DNA of 64,000 bases from an uncultured Spirochaetaceae bacterium (lineage in GTDB: Bacteria > Spirochaetota > Spirochaetia > Sphaerochaetales > Sphaerochaetaceae). A model generated the notes under the pieces. That model was not told where the DNA came from. It ran no database searches and was given only the letters and a program-made list of their open reading frames with translations. The stretch is from positions 1-64,000 of the forward strand of contig CALXYI010000031.1 in assembly GCA_944392935.1 (NCBI GenBank). The letters are read 5' to 3'. The position numbers were made by a program, and so were the translations under genes. Every line of letters begins with the position of its first letter. Within the stretch, counting starts at the first letter, position 1. This document shows positions 35,007 through 44,700 of the stretch, piece by piece.

Positions 35007-36485
35007 ATGATTGATGTTCTTCTCAATGTCTTCTCGCCATCCGTGCTGGTTTCCATAATCGGCGGCGTGCTGGCAGGTATCGCCATCGGCGCGATGCCGG
35101 GTCTTACATCGACGATGGGCATTGCCCTTCTCATGCCGCTCACATTCCGCATGCCTCCTACAGAGGGGCTGATGATGCTCATCGGCGAGTTCTGCGGAGC
35201 CATATACGGCGGCTCGATCACCGCAATACTGATCAACACCCCGGGAACACCTTCCGCTGCGGCAACTCTCATCGGAGGCTACCAGTTCACCAAGCGCGGC
35301 GAATCGGCAAGAGCCCTCGGGATATCTACGGTAGCGAGCTTCTGCGGCGGCATCATAAGCGGCGTGTGCCTTATACTCATCGCACCTAGGCTTGCCCAGA
35401 TAGCCCTGAAGTTCAGCGCTCCGGAGCAGTTCGCCCTCGCTCTTTTCGGTATCTCCATAATCTCATCCATAAGCGGCAAGAACATGGTCAAGGGACTCAT
35501 GGCAGGTATGATCGGACTCCTGCTGTCGCTCATCGGTATGGACAACATCTCAGGCTACACGCGCTTCGCATTCGGTTCGGTATTCCTGATGAACGGCCTT
35601 TCGTTCATCCCCGTCCTGGTCGGACTCTTCGCCATGAGCCAGTGCTTCCTCTCGATCGAGGAGCTCATGGTGCGCAACAGGATCACGGAGAAGATCAAGA
35701 GGGTCCTTCCCACGAAGCAGGATCTCCTGACCATACTCCCGACCGTGATCCGTGAAAGCCTTGTAGGCACATTCATCGGAATCATCCCCGGCGCCGGCGG
35801 CGATATCTCGGCATTCGTGTCATACGATCTCGAGAAGAAGCTCTCGAAGCATCCGGAGAAGTTCGGTACAGGTATCCCTGAGGAAGTCGCGGCTCCTGAG
35901 TCCAGCAACAACGGAACCACCGGCGGCGCGCTCATTCCTCTTCTCACTCTCGGAATCCCCGGCGATGCCAATACTGCCGTCATGCTCGGAGCGCTTATGA
36001 TCCATAATCTCACACCGGGCCCGATGCTCTTCGTCGAGCAGTCATTCATCGTCAACAGCCTCTTCGTGGGATTCATGCTGGCCAATGTCGTGATGCTCAT
36101 CGCAGGGCTTTCAGGGATAAGGGCATTCACGAAGATCGTCTCGATCCCGAAGCCGATACTCAACCCGATAATCGTCATGATGTGCGTCATCGGCGCCTAT
36201 GCCGTCAATGGCAACTACCTTGATATCGTGGTGATGTTCGTAGCAGGGATCGTCGGGTACTTCCTCGTCAAGGGCGGTTTCCCGCTTTCCCCGATAGTCC
36301 TTGCCCTGATCCTCGGACCTATGGCTGAAGGCAATCTCCGCAGGAGCCTCGTGATGAGCCATGGCTCATGGTCCATCTTCTTCACAAGGCCTGTAGCGGC
36401 TGCGTTCATCCTGATCTCGGTCTTCTCGTTCTTCCTTCCGATTGTCAGGAACCTGCTCGCGAAGCGCAAGGAGGCAAAGGCATGA
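35007..36485 (+). CDS. tctA: Tripartite tricarboxylate transporter large membrane subunit
   Basis: The main permease subunit (492 aa, about 11-12 transmembrane segments). Family signatures: GAMPGLTSTMGIALLMPLTF (about 28) and NTPGTPSAAATLIGGYQ (about 77), plus the second-repeat GIIPGAGGDISAFVSYDLEKK (about 257). AAGGAGG precedes ATG 35007. The stop overlaps the next start as ATGA, coupling uptake to the downstream dehydrogenase. Confidence 0.94.
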   Translation: MIDVLLNVFSPSVLVSIIGGVLAGIAIGAMPGLTSTMGIALLMPLTFRMPPTEGLMMLIGEFCGAIYGGSITAILINTPGTPSAAATLIGGYQFTKRGESARALGISTVASFCGGIISGVCLILIAPRLAQIALKFSAPEQFALALFGISIISSISGKNMVKGLMAGMIGLLLSLIGMDNISGYTRFAFGSVFLMNGLSFIPVLVGLFAMSQCFLSIEELMVRNRITEKIKRVLPTKQDLLTILPTVIRESLVGTFIGIIPGAGGDISAFVSYDLEKKLSKHPEKFGTGIPEEVAAPESSNNGTTGGALIPLLTLGIPGDANTAVMLGALMIHNLTPGPMLFVEQSFIVNSLFVGFMLANVVMLIAGLSGIRAFTKIVSIPKPILNPIIVMMCVIGAYAVNGNYLDIVVMFVAGIVGYFLVKGGFPLSPIVLALILGPMAEGNLRRSLVMSHGSWSIFFTRPVAAAFILISVFSFFLPIVRNLLAKRKEAKA

Positions 36486-37456
36486 GGATAGGGATGTCAC
36501 ACAACTTCCCGCTTGACCGCTATGGCGGCATCGCAGGGAGGTTCGGGATAGCTGCTCCCGCGGAGCCGCTGGCTTCATTCTCACGGCAGGAGATCCTGGA
36601 TCTCATCCCTTCGTGCGATGCATTCATCTTCATCGCCGATACAAGGTGCGACAGGGAGATCATCGAGGCCGGCAAGGCTCTGAAGGCCATCGGCAATCTT
36701 GGCTCCGGCTTTGACAACATCGATGTAGCGGCAGCTACTGAGAGGGGGATCCCCGTGCTGAATACCCCGTCAGCAGTGGTTGCGCCGACGGCTGAGATGA
36801 CCATGGCCCTCATACTCAGCATCTCGAGGAGCGTTGTGAGGTATGACAGGAATCTCCGCAAGAGCCTCCACTGCAAGGGCGATCTCCTCCTTGAGAGGGA
36901 TATGTGCCTTCAGGGCAAGACGCTCGGGATCATCGGCTTCGGGCGGATCGGAAGGAGGCTTGCTCATCTCGCTTCCGCCTTCGATATGCGTATCATATAC
37001 TATGATCCTTTCCGCAGCGAGGAGGCTGAGAAGGCTATCGGAGCAGTCTACTGCAGCACTCCTGAGGAGCTTCTCCGCACGGCGGATGTCGTCTCGCTGC
37101 ATCTCCCGTATTCGAAGGAGAACCATCACTTCATGAACAGGGAGCGCTTCTCCCTCATGAAGAGGACCGCATACCTCGTGAATGCATCGCGCGGCCCGAT
37201 CGTAGAGGAGGAGGCCCTGATCTGGGCACTCGAGAATGATGTCATCAGGGGTGCTGCCCTTGATGTACATGAGCATGAGCCTGATCTCAACAAGCGCATG
37301 ACTGAGTTCGAGAACGTGGTTCTCACGCCCCATATCTGCACGAACATGGCAGAGATAAGGCTCAATATGCTCGGAGAGCTTCTGGAGGGAATCGATTCGC
37401 TCCTCATGCGGGATACCGTTCCCAGGAACGTGGTCAACAGGGGGATCTATGCTTGA
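36482..37456 (+). CDS. D-2-hydroxyacid dehydrogenase
   Basis: An NAD-dependent D-isomer 2-hydroxyacid dehydrogenase of 324 aa. Motifs: NLGSGFDNIDVAAATERGIPV (about 78), the dinucleotide loop TLGIIGFGRIGRRLA (about 147), the arginine in NASRGPIVEEEAL (about 235), the acidic residue in ALDVHEHEPD (about 264) and the catalytic histidine in LTPHICTN (about 285). It could be a phosphoglycerate-, glyoxylate- or sugar-acid dehydrogenase. ATG 36482 overlaps the tctA stop; the gene overlaps the next by 8 nt. The context suggests it oxidises or reduces the transported hydroxy acid. Confidence 0.88.
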   Translation: MRIGMSHNFPLDRYGGIAGRFGIAAPAEPLASFSRQEILDLIPSCDAFIFIADTRCDREIIEAGKALKAIGNLGSGFDNIDVAAATERGIPVLNTPSAVVAPTAEMTMALILSISRSVVRYDRNLRKSLHCKGDLLLERDMCLQGKTLGIIGFGRIGRRLAHLASAFDMRIIYYDPFRSEEAEKAIGAVYCSTPEELLRTADVVSLHLPYSKENHHFMNRERFSLMKRTAYLVNASRGPIVEEEALIWALENDVIRGAALDVHEHEPDLNKRMTEFENVVLTPHICTNMAEIRLNMLGELLEGIDSLLMRDTVPRNVVNRGIYA

Positions 37457-38378
37457 GAGATACATAAGATTCGGGATCAGCCCTACGGTGCTATTCCCTG
37501 AATGCACCCAGGGGCCGCTGCAGCATCTTGCGGCTTTCACCAAGGCTGCAGTCTTCCCCGGATACGAGATGCTCGAGACATTCCTTCCCGATGATGACAA
37601 GGTCCGGGCAGAGGAGATAAGGATCGCCCGTGAGGAAGGAAAGGGCATAAACTACAACTTCCCGATTGATTTCCAGGTACCTGGCAGGTACAACCCATGC
37701 TCCTTCTCCGATGAGGAGCTCAGGTCCGCCATAGACTATGCCTGTCTCCATATCGAGCACGCCGCGGAAGCCGGGAGCCATATCATCGCGATAACAAGCG
37801 GTCCTGACTATATGCCCGGGGAAAGGGAGAAGGAGTATGCCCGCTTCGCCGAGTATCTCAGGGCGATCAGCAGCAAGTGCAGGGAGCATGGAATCGGAAT
37901 CGCGATCGAGACGGCAGAGAGGCACAGATTCAAGAAGCTCCTGATGGGACCTAGCCTTGAATCGGCCATGTTCATCAGGGGCCTCCGTGATGAAGGCCTG
38001 GACAATGTCTACCTGATGGTCGATACCGCCCATTGCCCCCTGATGGAGGAGGATCCCATCGATGTGCTCCATAACTCCCTTATAGCCGGCATCAACCACA
38101 TACATATAGGGAATGCCGTCGTGTCCAATGAACGGAGCATCTTCTATGGGCATACGCATCCGGCTATCGGGATACCTGATGGCTGCTATGATGTCAGCGA
38201 TGTCGCTATCTTCCTCAAGGAGCTCTTCAGATGTGGATATCTGAGGAAAAATACCGAATATAGTGAAAGACCCTGTCTTTCCTATGAGATGAGATGCTAT
38301 GATGGGACATCTCCTATGCTGTCAGCGAAAGTCGCACATGATAAGATGGATGCGGCTTTCATGGAGGCATTGGGCTGA
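37449..38378 (+). CDS. Sugar phosphate isomerase/epimerase-like TIM-barrel protein
   Basis: A xylose-isomerase-like/AP-endonuclease 2-fold TIM barrel of 309 aa. Metal-ligand positions are recognisable: a glutamate in AIETAE (about 155), VDTAHCP (about 193), the histidine in NHIHIGNA (about 217), and a C-terminal YEMR glutamate (about 280). The family includes hexulose/tagatose epimerases and inosose isomerases, so the exact sugar is undetermined. It overlaps the upstream dehydrogenase gene by 8 nt and is followed by the regulator gene after 14 nt. Confidence 0.83.
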   Translation: MLERYIRFGISPTVLFPECTQGPLQHLAAFTKAAVFPGYEMLETFLPDDDKVRAEEIRIAREEGKGINYNFPIDFQVPGRYNPCSFSDEELRSAIDYACLHIEHAAEAGSHIIAITSGPDYMPGEREKEYARFAEYLRAISSKCREHGIGIAIETAERHRFKKLLMGPSLESAMFIRGLRDEGLDNVYLMVDTAHCPLMEEDPIDVLHNSLIAGINHIHIGNAVVSNERSIFYGHTHPAIGIPDGCYDVSDVAIFLKELFRCGYLRKNTEYSERPCLSYEMRCYDGTSPMLSAKVAHDKMDAAFMEALG

Positions 38379-38392
38379 TAACTGGAGCTCTG

Positions 38393-39097
38393 ATGATCGA
38401 AAGCGCAGTAGACCGGGTTATAAAACTCGTTCAGACAGGAATATGGGAAGGCAGGTTCAAGAGCGGCGACAAGCTGCCCTCTGAAGCTGAGCTATGCAGT
38501 CTTGCCGGAGTGAGCCGCGGTCCGGTCAGGGAGGCTATGAAAGTGCTGTCCGCAACCGGGATCGTGGAGATCCGGAGAGGGGATGGCACATACCTTGCCA
38601 ATGATGGCAGCGAGTCGATGATAGATTCGATGGTGCTGCGTTTCCAGAAGAGCTCCTGGAGCCTTGCGGATCTCGCGGAGTTCCGTGGTGATATCGAGCA
38701 TATAATCGTGACGAATATCATCGATAAGGCGACCGATGAGGAAATCGACGGGCTTGCCGTGAAGAACAGCATGCTGCGCCAGGCAGTGGAGAACAACCTC
38801 TCCCTCGATGCCCAGGTCGCCATGGACCTCGAGTTCCACAGGGCGATGAGCTCCATCACCCATAATGTCCTTGAAACCATCCTCTATGATAAGATCCTCG
38901 ATTTCTGCTTCCACGATGTCGGGAGGATGTATAACGAATCCACATTCCTCGGGATCGTTTCGTATGAGCTCCACGAGGAGATAATCGCAGCTCTGAGGAA
39001 AAGGGACAAGGAAGCTGCGATCAAGGCAATAGATATGGCGATGGACAATCATATCCTGACCCCGGATGAACTCAGCGAGAGATACCGCAGAAGCTGA
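38393..39097 (+). CDS. GntR family regulator, FadR/FCD subfamily
   Basis: A 234-aa repressor with an N-terminal winged helix (residues 1-75; GDKLPSEAELCSLAGVSRGPVREAMKVLSATGIVEIRRGDGTYL pattern seen in pieces) and a C-terminal all-helical FCD ligand domain with the expected metal/ligand histidines (DLEFHRAM, about 142). GGAG lies 5 nt before ATG 38393. As the last gene of the tct operon it probably senses the transported compound and binds the inverted repeat upstream of tctC. Confidence 0.9.
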   Translation: MIESAVDRVIKLVQTGIWEGRFKSGDKLPSEAELCSLAGVSRGPVREAMKVLSATGIVEIRRGDGTYLANDGSESMIDSMVLRFQKSSWSLADLAEFRGDIEHIIVTNIIDKATDEEIDGLAVKNSMLRQAVENNLSLDAQVAMDLEFHRAMSSITHNVLETILYDKILDFCFHDVGRMYNESTFLGIVSYELHEEIIAALRKRDKEAAIKAIDMAMDNHILTPDELSERYRRS

Positions 39098-39111
39098 GCT
39101 GCAATCGTATG

Positions 39112-39146
39112 CAGCCCATGTCTCCAAGGCTGGGCTGTTCTATTCC
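39112..39146 (+). terminator. Terminator of the tct operon
   Basis: CAGCCC (39112-39117) pairs with GGGCTG (39132-39137) and is followed by the T-rich TTCTATTCCT. It lies 14 nt after the regulator stop and before the insertion element. Confidence 0.6.
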
Positions 39147-39191
39147 TCATTTGAGAAGAACATGATGCTGTATATCGGCATATAGATGAGG

Positions 39192-39216
39192 TGATCCCTC
39201 AAAGTTGGACTTGAAA
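39192..39216 (+). repeat. Left terminal inverted repeat of the IS element
   Basis: 25 bp starting TGATCCCTC, matching the complement of the right end at 19 positions; contains AGTTGGAC. It lies 6 nt before the OrfB stop codon. Confidence 0.75.
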
Positions 39217-39221
39217 TAATG

Positions 39222-40004
39222 CTAGGCTATCTTCTCTCTGAAAATCAACGGAGAAAGGTAGCCTAGTTTCATCTGCATCCTCTCCCTGTTGTAGTAGTCG
39301 ATGTATTCTTCTATCGCAGCTTTTAGCTGCTCCCTAGTTCTGAATTCCTTCTCATGCCCATAGTACATCTCTCTTTTAAGGGTGGAGAAGAACGTCTCCA
39401 TCTTCCCGTTATCCAGGCAGTTGCCCTTTCTGGACATGCTCTGGACGATCCCGTTCTCCCTGAGGCAGTTCACGAAAGCGCGATGCTGGTACTGGAAGCC
39501 TTGGTCTGAATGCATCATCAGCCCGTCATGATCAGGATGCGCGAGGAGTGCAGCATTGAGCATTCCCATGACCATCTCCATGTTTGGTGATGGTGAGATG
39601 GAATAGCTTATTATCTCGCCGGTACAGAGATCCTTTATCGGGGAAAGATAAAGCTTGCCTTCATCTGTCTGGAACTCCGTGACGTCTGTTGCCCATACAG
39701 TGTCTGGCACCTTAACATCGAAGGCCCGTTTCAGGATGTTCGGCGCTGTCTTCCCGACTTCGCCCTTGTAGGATGAATAACGCGAACGCTTATATGCGGC
39801 AGGATACAGCCTAAGCTCCCTCATCAGGCGCTTTACCTTCTTGTGGTTCACTATGAGACCCTCCTGATGGAGCTCAGCTGTTATCCTCCTGTATCCGTAT
39901 CTTCTTCTGTGATATTCGAATATCTCCTCTATACGCTTCTTTATTCCAGCATCCACGTCTTCCCTGTGATGCGCCTTCCAGCTCAGATAAGAGCTCTTTG
40001 GCAC
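39222..40004 (-). CDS. IS150-like transposase OrfB (catalytic part)
   Basis: An rve-type DDE integrase core of 260 aa in this frame. The catalytic triad is complete: Asp in WATDVTEF (about residue 92), Asp in HSDQGFQY (about 153), Glu in GKMETFFSTLKREM (about 190). An HTH_21-like domain precedes it (YHRRRYGYRRITAELH). The GTG at 40004 is not a likely independent start: the frame stays open upstream to the slippery site, so the natural product is an OrfAB fusion made by -1 frameshifting. Confidence 0.9.
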   Translation of the reverse strand: MPKSSYLSWKAHHREDVDAGIKKRIEEIFEYHRRRYGYRRITAELHQEGLIVNHKKVKRLMRELRLYPAAYKRSRYSSYKGEVGKTAPNILKRAFDVKVPDTVWATDVTEFQTDEGKLYLSPIKDLCTGEIISYSISPSPNMEMVMGMLNAALLAHPDHDGLMMHSDQGFQYQHRAFVNCLRENGIVQSMSRKGNCLDNGKMETFFSTLKREMYYGHEKEFRTREQLKAAIEEYIDYYNRERMQMKLGYLSPLIFREKIA

Positions 40005-40045
40005 ATTGAAGAATCCTGTCAGCTCATATAGGTGGAATTCGCCGC

Positions 40046-40579
40046 TTAGTTCTCTGATGAGCTGGTACCGCTCTCTGCGCGTGAGCGACTCCTTATCTTT
40101 TCCCGAACTAAGGGCAAAGCTTTTTTTAACAGCAGATTCTCCCTCTTCAATAGCTCATTCTCGAGCTTCAGATACTCAATTGATCCAGACTCATAATCCT
40201 CAAGCCTAGGTTTCCTCTTCCGTCCCATTCCCCGTCTTCCTCTGCCATCCTCAAGAAGAAGGGCTTCGCCTCCTTCCTGGTATTTCCTCACCCATGTCTT
40301 GACAGTGCTTTCGTTCAGATTGTATCGTGCGCCGGCTGTGCTAAGCGTGAGTGATTCGTTCAGGACGGAGTTTACCACATCCAGCTTGAATGAATCTGCG
40401 TATGCTTTCGGCATATTGCTGTGAAGGACTGCGCTTACTCCATGCATCCTTGCCCGTCGCAGTAACTGCTTGAATTTGCTCAATCGCATTCCTAGCCGCA
40501 CGGCACAGCTGGGCTGGCTATCTTTCCTTGACAGCGCAATCTCAAGCTCTCTTCTAAGGTCTTCTTCCCTTACCTTCAT
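40046..40579 (-). CDS. IS150-like transposase OrfA (DNA-binding part)
   Basis: 177 aa. Two helix-turn-helix regions (about 10-45 and 70-110, the latter with LSTAGARYNLNESTVKTWVRKYQEGG) and a C-terminal leucine-zipper-like stretch (YLKLENELLKRENLLLKKAL), as in IS3 OrfA. ATG 40579 is chosen because GGAGGG lies 7 nt upstream; an earlier codon at 40594 overlaps this site. The slippery heptamer lies near codon 150 inside the zipper. Confidence 0.88.
   Translation of the reverse strand: MKVREEDLRRELEIALSRKDSQPSCAVRLGMRLSKFKQLLRRARMHGVSAVLHSNMPKAYADSFKLDVVNSVLNESLTLSTAGARYNLNESTVKTWVRKYQEGGEALLLEDGRGRRGMGRKRKPRLEDYESGSIEYLKLENELLKRENLLLKKALPLVREKIRSRSRAESGTSSSEN
40120..40129 (-). other. A7G programmed -1 frameshift site joining OrfA and OrfB
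   Basis: On the minus strand TTAAAAAAAGC: seven A residues (40127-40121) followed by G (40120). Slipping back by one moves translation from the OrfA frame into the OrfB frame, which is open from here to 39222 and encodes a sensible linker before the integrase domain. A-run slippery sites at this position are standard in IS3-family elements. Confidence 0.8.
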
Positions 40580-40599
40580 GACAAAACCCTCCAAATTGG

Positions 40600-40624
40600 T
40601 TTTTGGTCCAACTTGAAGGGTTCA
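40600..40624 (-). repeat. Right terminal inverted repeat of the IS element
   Basis: 25 bp, complement reading TGAACCCTTCAAGTTGGAC; partner of the left end at 39192-39216. Confidence 0.75.
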
Positions 40625-40657
40625 CTGCATCCAGGCGATGGTCCCGTTCCATTGTTG

Positions 40658-41650
40658 TCATTCAGGCAGCTCGGAGGCGAGCTTTATGCCCCAGGCAGAG
40701 CGCATCGAGTCACAGATACGGAGCACTCTGAGTGTTTCCCTCCATGGCATGGCCTCAGGTTCGAGACGGCCTTGCTCTATTGCTTCAGCTGCAGCCTCGA
40801 TCTCGTATTCATAGCCATTGACCTTGTGCATTATGGGAATGGTTTCGAGAAGGACAGGATACTTGTCACCGGAATAGATGTTGATCCTCTCCGGATTGTT
40901 GACGTTGATCACCTCGATGGTGCCTTCTGTGCCGTAGATCATTCCGCGCCTGTCGGATGTGCACTGCGTGTCGGAGAAGATTGTGGCAGAGGCTCCGGAG
41001 GCGAATGTCATGCTGATGATATTCCTTATATCCACATTCCTCTCGCTCTTGACGGCAAGGCCGGAGAGTGAGGAGAGCGGATCATTGCCAGCTGCCATCA
41101 GGACGAAGTTCAGAGGGTATACTCCGACATCGAGAAGGGCGCCCCCTCCTAGCTCAGGATCCTGTATCCTTTCCTTCCAGAGGATATCGTAGCCGAGATT
41201 GGCAGTCATTGTCGTTATCTTCCCGATGCGGCCAGAGGCTATGATCTCATCGATTCTCTTACGTGCCGGCATATAGCGTGTCCAGATTGCCTCTGCGACA
41301 TAGAGATGCTTCTCGGCAGCGAGGGCGAACACCTCCTCGGCTTCCGCTGCGTTTATGCAGAAAGCCTTCTCGCATAGGATGTGCTTGCCATGGCTGAGGG
41401 CTTCCAGCATCTCGCTTTTATGGAAGGCATGGGGAGTGGCTATGTAGACAAGATCCACGTCATTGTCCTCAAAAAGCAATTCATACGAACCGTATGCCTT
41501 GCCTATCCCGAAGCGGGCGGCGAACTCCTCCGCCTTGCTGATGCTGCGGCTTGCTGCTGCCTCTATCCTTACGGTCTCCGGCATCGCATTCATCGTCTCG
41601 GCGAGTATCTCCGCGATGTGGCCGCATCCGATTATCCCTATTCTGAGCAT
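40658..41650 (-). CDS. Gfo/Idh/MocA family oxidoreductase
   Basis: An NAD(P)-dependent dehydrogenase of 330 aa. The N-terminal Rossmann loop is RIGIIGCGHIAEIL; the CEKAF segment (about 95) holds the catalytic lysine of the family, and GGGALLDVGVYPLNF (about 165-179) matches the dihydrodiol-dehydrogenase-like subgroup. The substrate is probably a sugar or cyclic diol. GGAGG lies 8-9 nt before ATG 41650. It is monocistronic, diverges from the large acidic protein gene, and ends 33 nt from the IS element. Confidence 0.9.
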   Translation of the reverse strand: MLRIGIIGCGHIAEILAETMNAMPETVRIEAAASRSISKAEEFAARFGIGKAYGSYELLFEDNDVDLVYIATPHAFHKSEMLEALSHGKHILCEKAFCINAAEAEEVFALAAEKHLYVAEAIWTRYMPARKRIDEIIASGRIGKITTMTANLGYDILWKERIQDPELGGGALLDVGVYPLNFVLMAAGNDPLSSLSGLAVKSERNVDIRNIISMTFASGASATIFSDTQCTSDRRGMIYGTEGTIEVINVNNPERINIYSGDKYPVLLETIPIMHKVNGYEYEIEAAAEAIEQGRLEPEAMPWRETLRVLRICDSMRSAWGIKLASELPE

Positions 41651-41710
41651 TGTCTTCTCCTCCTTCCCCCGATTATATCCCAACTCTGTGCAGAATCCCT
41701 GTTTTTCTTA

Positions 41711-41716
41711 TATACT
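41711..41716 (+). promoter_or_regulatory. Possible -10 box for the large acidic protein operon
   Basis: TATACT (41711-41716), a 5/6 match. The -35 region is weak (TGTGCA, 41687-41692, 18-bp spacer). A start near 41723 would leave a leader containing AGGAG (41726-41730). Confidence 0.45.
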
Positions 41717-41736
41717 CCTATGATGAGGAGATAGCT

Positions 41737-44700
41737 GTGGAGCCTCTTTTTGCAGGATTTTCCTCTCTTTCGTCCATGTCGAAGGAGAAGGCGGACAAGA
41801 ACATCCATGAAGCGCTGAATTATCTCAGGCTTGATTTCCGTAACCTTGGAGAGCTTCTGGGGCTCTACCATCCGCTGGAGGTGCTGAAGCTCGCAGCCTG
41901 GGAAGAGCGGCGGATAGTCCGTACCCGTTCCCGCGATCCTCTTGCATCTGCCTCCGGAAGGCTGCTGCCTGTACTCCTGCAGTCGATAATCCAGAGCACC
42001 TATTTCAAGGTCGAGAACGGTATCTCCTCGAACAGGAATATCAGGGAGAAGGACTGGCATAGGATACTTGGCCTTGTGGATGATGTCTCCAAGCGCCTCC
42101 TGCGCTTCATAGAATGCTATACGGTATCAGTCGTGAGGTCATGCTTCATAGCCGAGGAGGATGCAGAGCTCTACCGCGATACGCTCTTCGATGAGGTATT
42201 CCCCCCGGTTGAGGATGATGAGCGCATAAGGAAGCTGTCATACCTCCTGTATGGTGTGCTGGAAGCATCCGAAGGGGTTTCGGAGAAGCGCTTCGGTGTC
42301 CCTGCAGAGGCCCTTGTCCATGGCATATACAGCATTGCCCGGCGCGGCGTGAACGGTATAGACAAGCTGACTGATGATATCGCGATCTACAAGGCTGAGA
42401 TGGAGACGAAGATGGCCGAGAAGCGGGCAATGGATCCATCCAGAAGCATCTCCGACGATGCCATGCGCGATGAGATAGTCAAGGAGAACGGATGGAGGGA
42501 ACGTGTCGAGCGGATGGCAGGAGAGCGTGATGGCTATGATCTCTACCGCCCTGATTTCGCATCTGACCTGCCCAGCGCTTCCTATGAGGCCATGTCCGCA
42601 TATCCAGGCACGATCGATCTGGACCAGATGCTCCTCCGGGGGCTTTTCCCCGCCACTGTCTATCCCTTCCTCCATTTCGGTGATATGTACTTCTCTTTTG
42701 CCGCAAGCCATATCCCGACATATACGCTCCGCATGCTTCAGGAGCTTGCAGGGCTTACGCTCCGCTATACAGCCGCAGCGGATGCAGCCTGCCTCATGCT
42801 CTTCAGGGAAACCGATGAGGATGAGGTCTATTCATTCGACGGCAACAAGATCGATGTATCTGTCCTTTCATCCCTTACGGAGGTCAATGCATTCATCACC
42901 CCGGCTCTCTTCCAGGCACGCCTGCGGAGAAGGGATGAGGAGCGGGCCAGGAAGCCTAGGACAGGGCATAAGGGGCTCATCCTTGATCCTGATACGTTCT
43001 CGGAGCTTGAGGAAGCCGGTGACGGGATATACTCATCCTCCCTTTATGCGCTGATAAAGTCCGCTGAGGATGCCGGCAGCCGCAGGGATTTCCTACGGAC
43101 GATCTTCGGGCAGCTCGAGATGCCCGTCAAGTCGGAGTTCGATGAGATCATCGATCCGGAGGATGAGACTCCCGCCGAGATCAATGATGATGATATCCCA
43201 GACGGCACTACCGATGAATATGAGTATGATCCTCTCGATGATGATGAGAAGGAACGGGAGATAGAGGAGAAGGAGAAGGCGCTTGAGGAGGATATCCCAC
43301 CTGAGTATCCCGATTACGGGAGAAGCGCCGAGATAGAGAAGCTCTGTGATAAATATGCCCTGACGCCGGAGATCATCGAGAAGGATGCGGAGATCGAGTC
43401 CGAGATGGACGAGTATGAGCGGGAGCTCGATGATGATGACTACATCGATGAGGACTATGCTCCGGATGATGATCCCGGCTACGATGAGCCGAGGAGCGAG
43501 GATGAGGAGCTTTACGAGGAAGCCGAGAAGGAGGATGAGTACGAGGATGACAGCGATGATCCGGATCAGCTGACATTCCTTGATGAGCTTTTCTCCGATA
43601 AGGATGACGAGGAAGGCGACAAGCTCCAGGAAGAGGATTTCGTGGAGGAGGAAGAGGAGGAGTTCGAGGACGAGGAGAAGGAGGCAGAGGCTTTCGCCGT
43701 CTCATCCCGCGAGCATATCCATGTTCCTTCTGTCTATGCAGCCTCCGAGGAGGATGAGACTGATGATGCCTCTGATGACAGGAGCGATGCGGCCTTCCCT
43801 GCCCATGATGAGCCGGTACATGGCTCAGAGGCGGATGATGATACGGCAGACCGAATCGCGCTGGATGCACAGGATCCTGGGGTTCCTGCAGATGATGAGG
43901 ATATCGTTACTGATGGATCAGGACAGTCGGCAGCTGCTGTTCCTGCGGAAGATGACGGGCCGGCAGCGATTTCGCTGATGGTGCAGGAAGAAGCAGGAGG
44001 CGCCCTTGATGATTCCTCTCCGGAGAGTGAGGCGGATCATAAGAATGAAGAGCCGGATGCTGCGCCTTGTGCGTATCCATTGCCTGATGGCAGGCTCCCT
44101 GAAGAGAGCTGCGCAGAGGCGGAAGAAGCTGCGCTGGTTGCCGCTTCTGAGGAAGGCGAGGCCGGAGAGAGCACCGAGCCAGGTGATGAGGATATACAGG
44201 CTTCTGCCATAGCGCCGGAAGCATCCGCTGAAGCTGCATCTTCCTCTGATGTCCAGGATGATCATCCCGCAGAAGATGATACAGCCGGGATATGCACCGC
44301 TTCGTACGATGCTTCACATCTTCCGGAAGCTGAAGCCGAGGCTGTGGATGAAGCTTCTCCTGAAGAGCCTCTTGATGCAGACTCCAAGGCGGAGGCAATC
44401 GCAGAAGTTCCCGATTCCAGGGAAGCTGAAGCTCCGGAGGAAGATTCAGGAGCTGTCAGGCTTCCGGAGAGCGCAGGGATTCCCGCAGGGGAGACGGAGC
44501 CTGATGCGGTTCCTCCTGCCGATACCACAGGAGATCTCTTCAGCATGCTGGATGAGGATGGGGAGGAGCCTTCACCGTCAGTGCCTGATGAAGGAGATGA
44601 TGAAGCCTCCATCATGGGTGGGGCAGCCGCTGGGGAGAAGCTTCCGGCTGAAGGGAATCTTCCTGTCCATGCGGAATCCTCTGAGCCTATTCCGTCTCCA

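Larger units (their letters stand above)
39192..40624 (-). mobile_element. IS3-family insertion sequence, IS150-like
   Basis: A 1433-bp element with two overlapping minus-strand transposase frames and imperfect terminal inverted repeats. The left end TGATCCCTCAAAGTTGGAC and the right end (complement) TGAACCCTTCAAGTTGGAC match at 19 of 25 positions when extended. The AGTTGGAC core is typical of IS150-group ends. The flanks (GAGG before, CTGC after) show no target duplication. It sits between the tct terminator and the Gfo/Idh gene, whose stop is 33 nt from the right end. The frames are intact, so it may be active. Confidence 0.88.
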
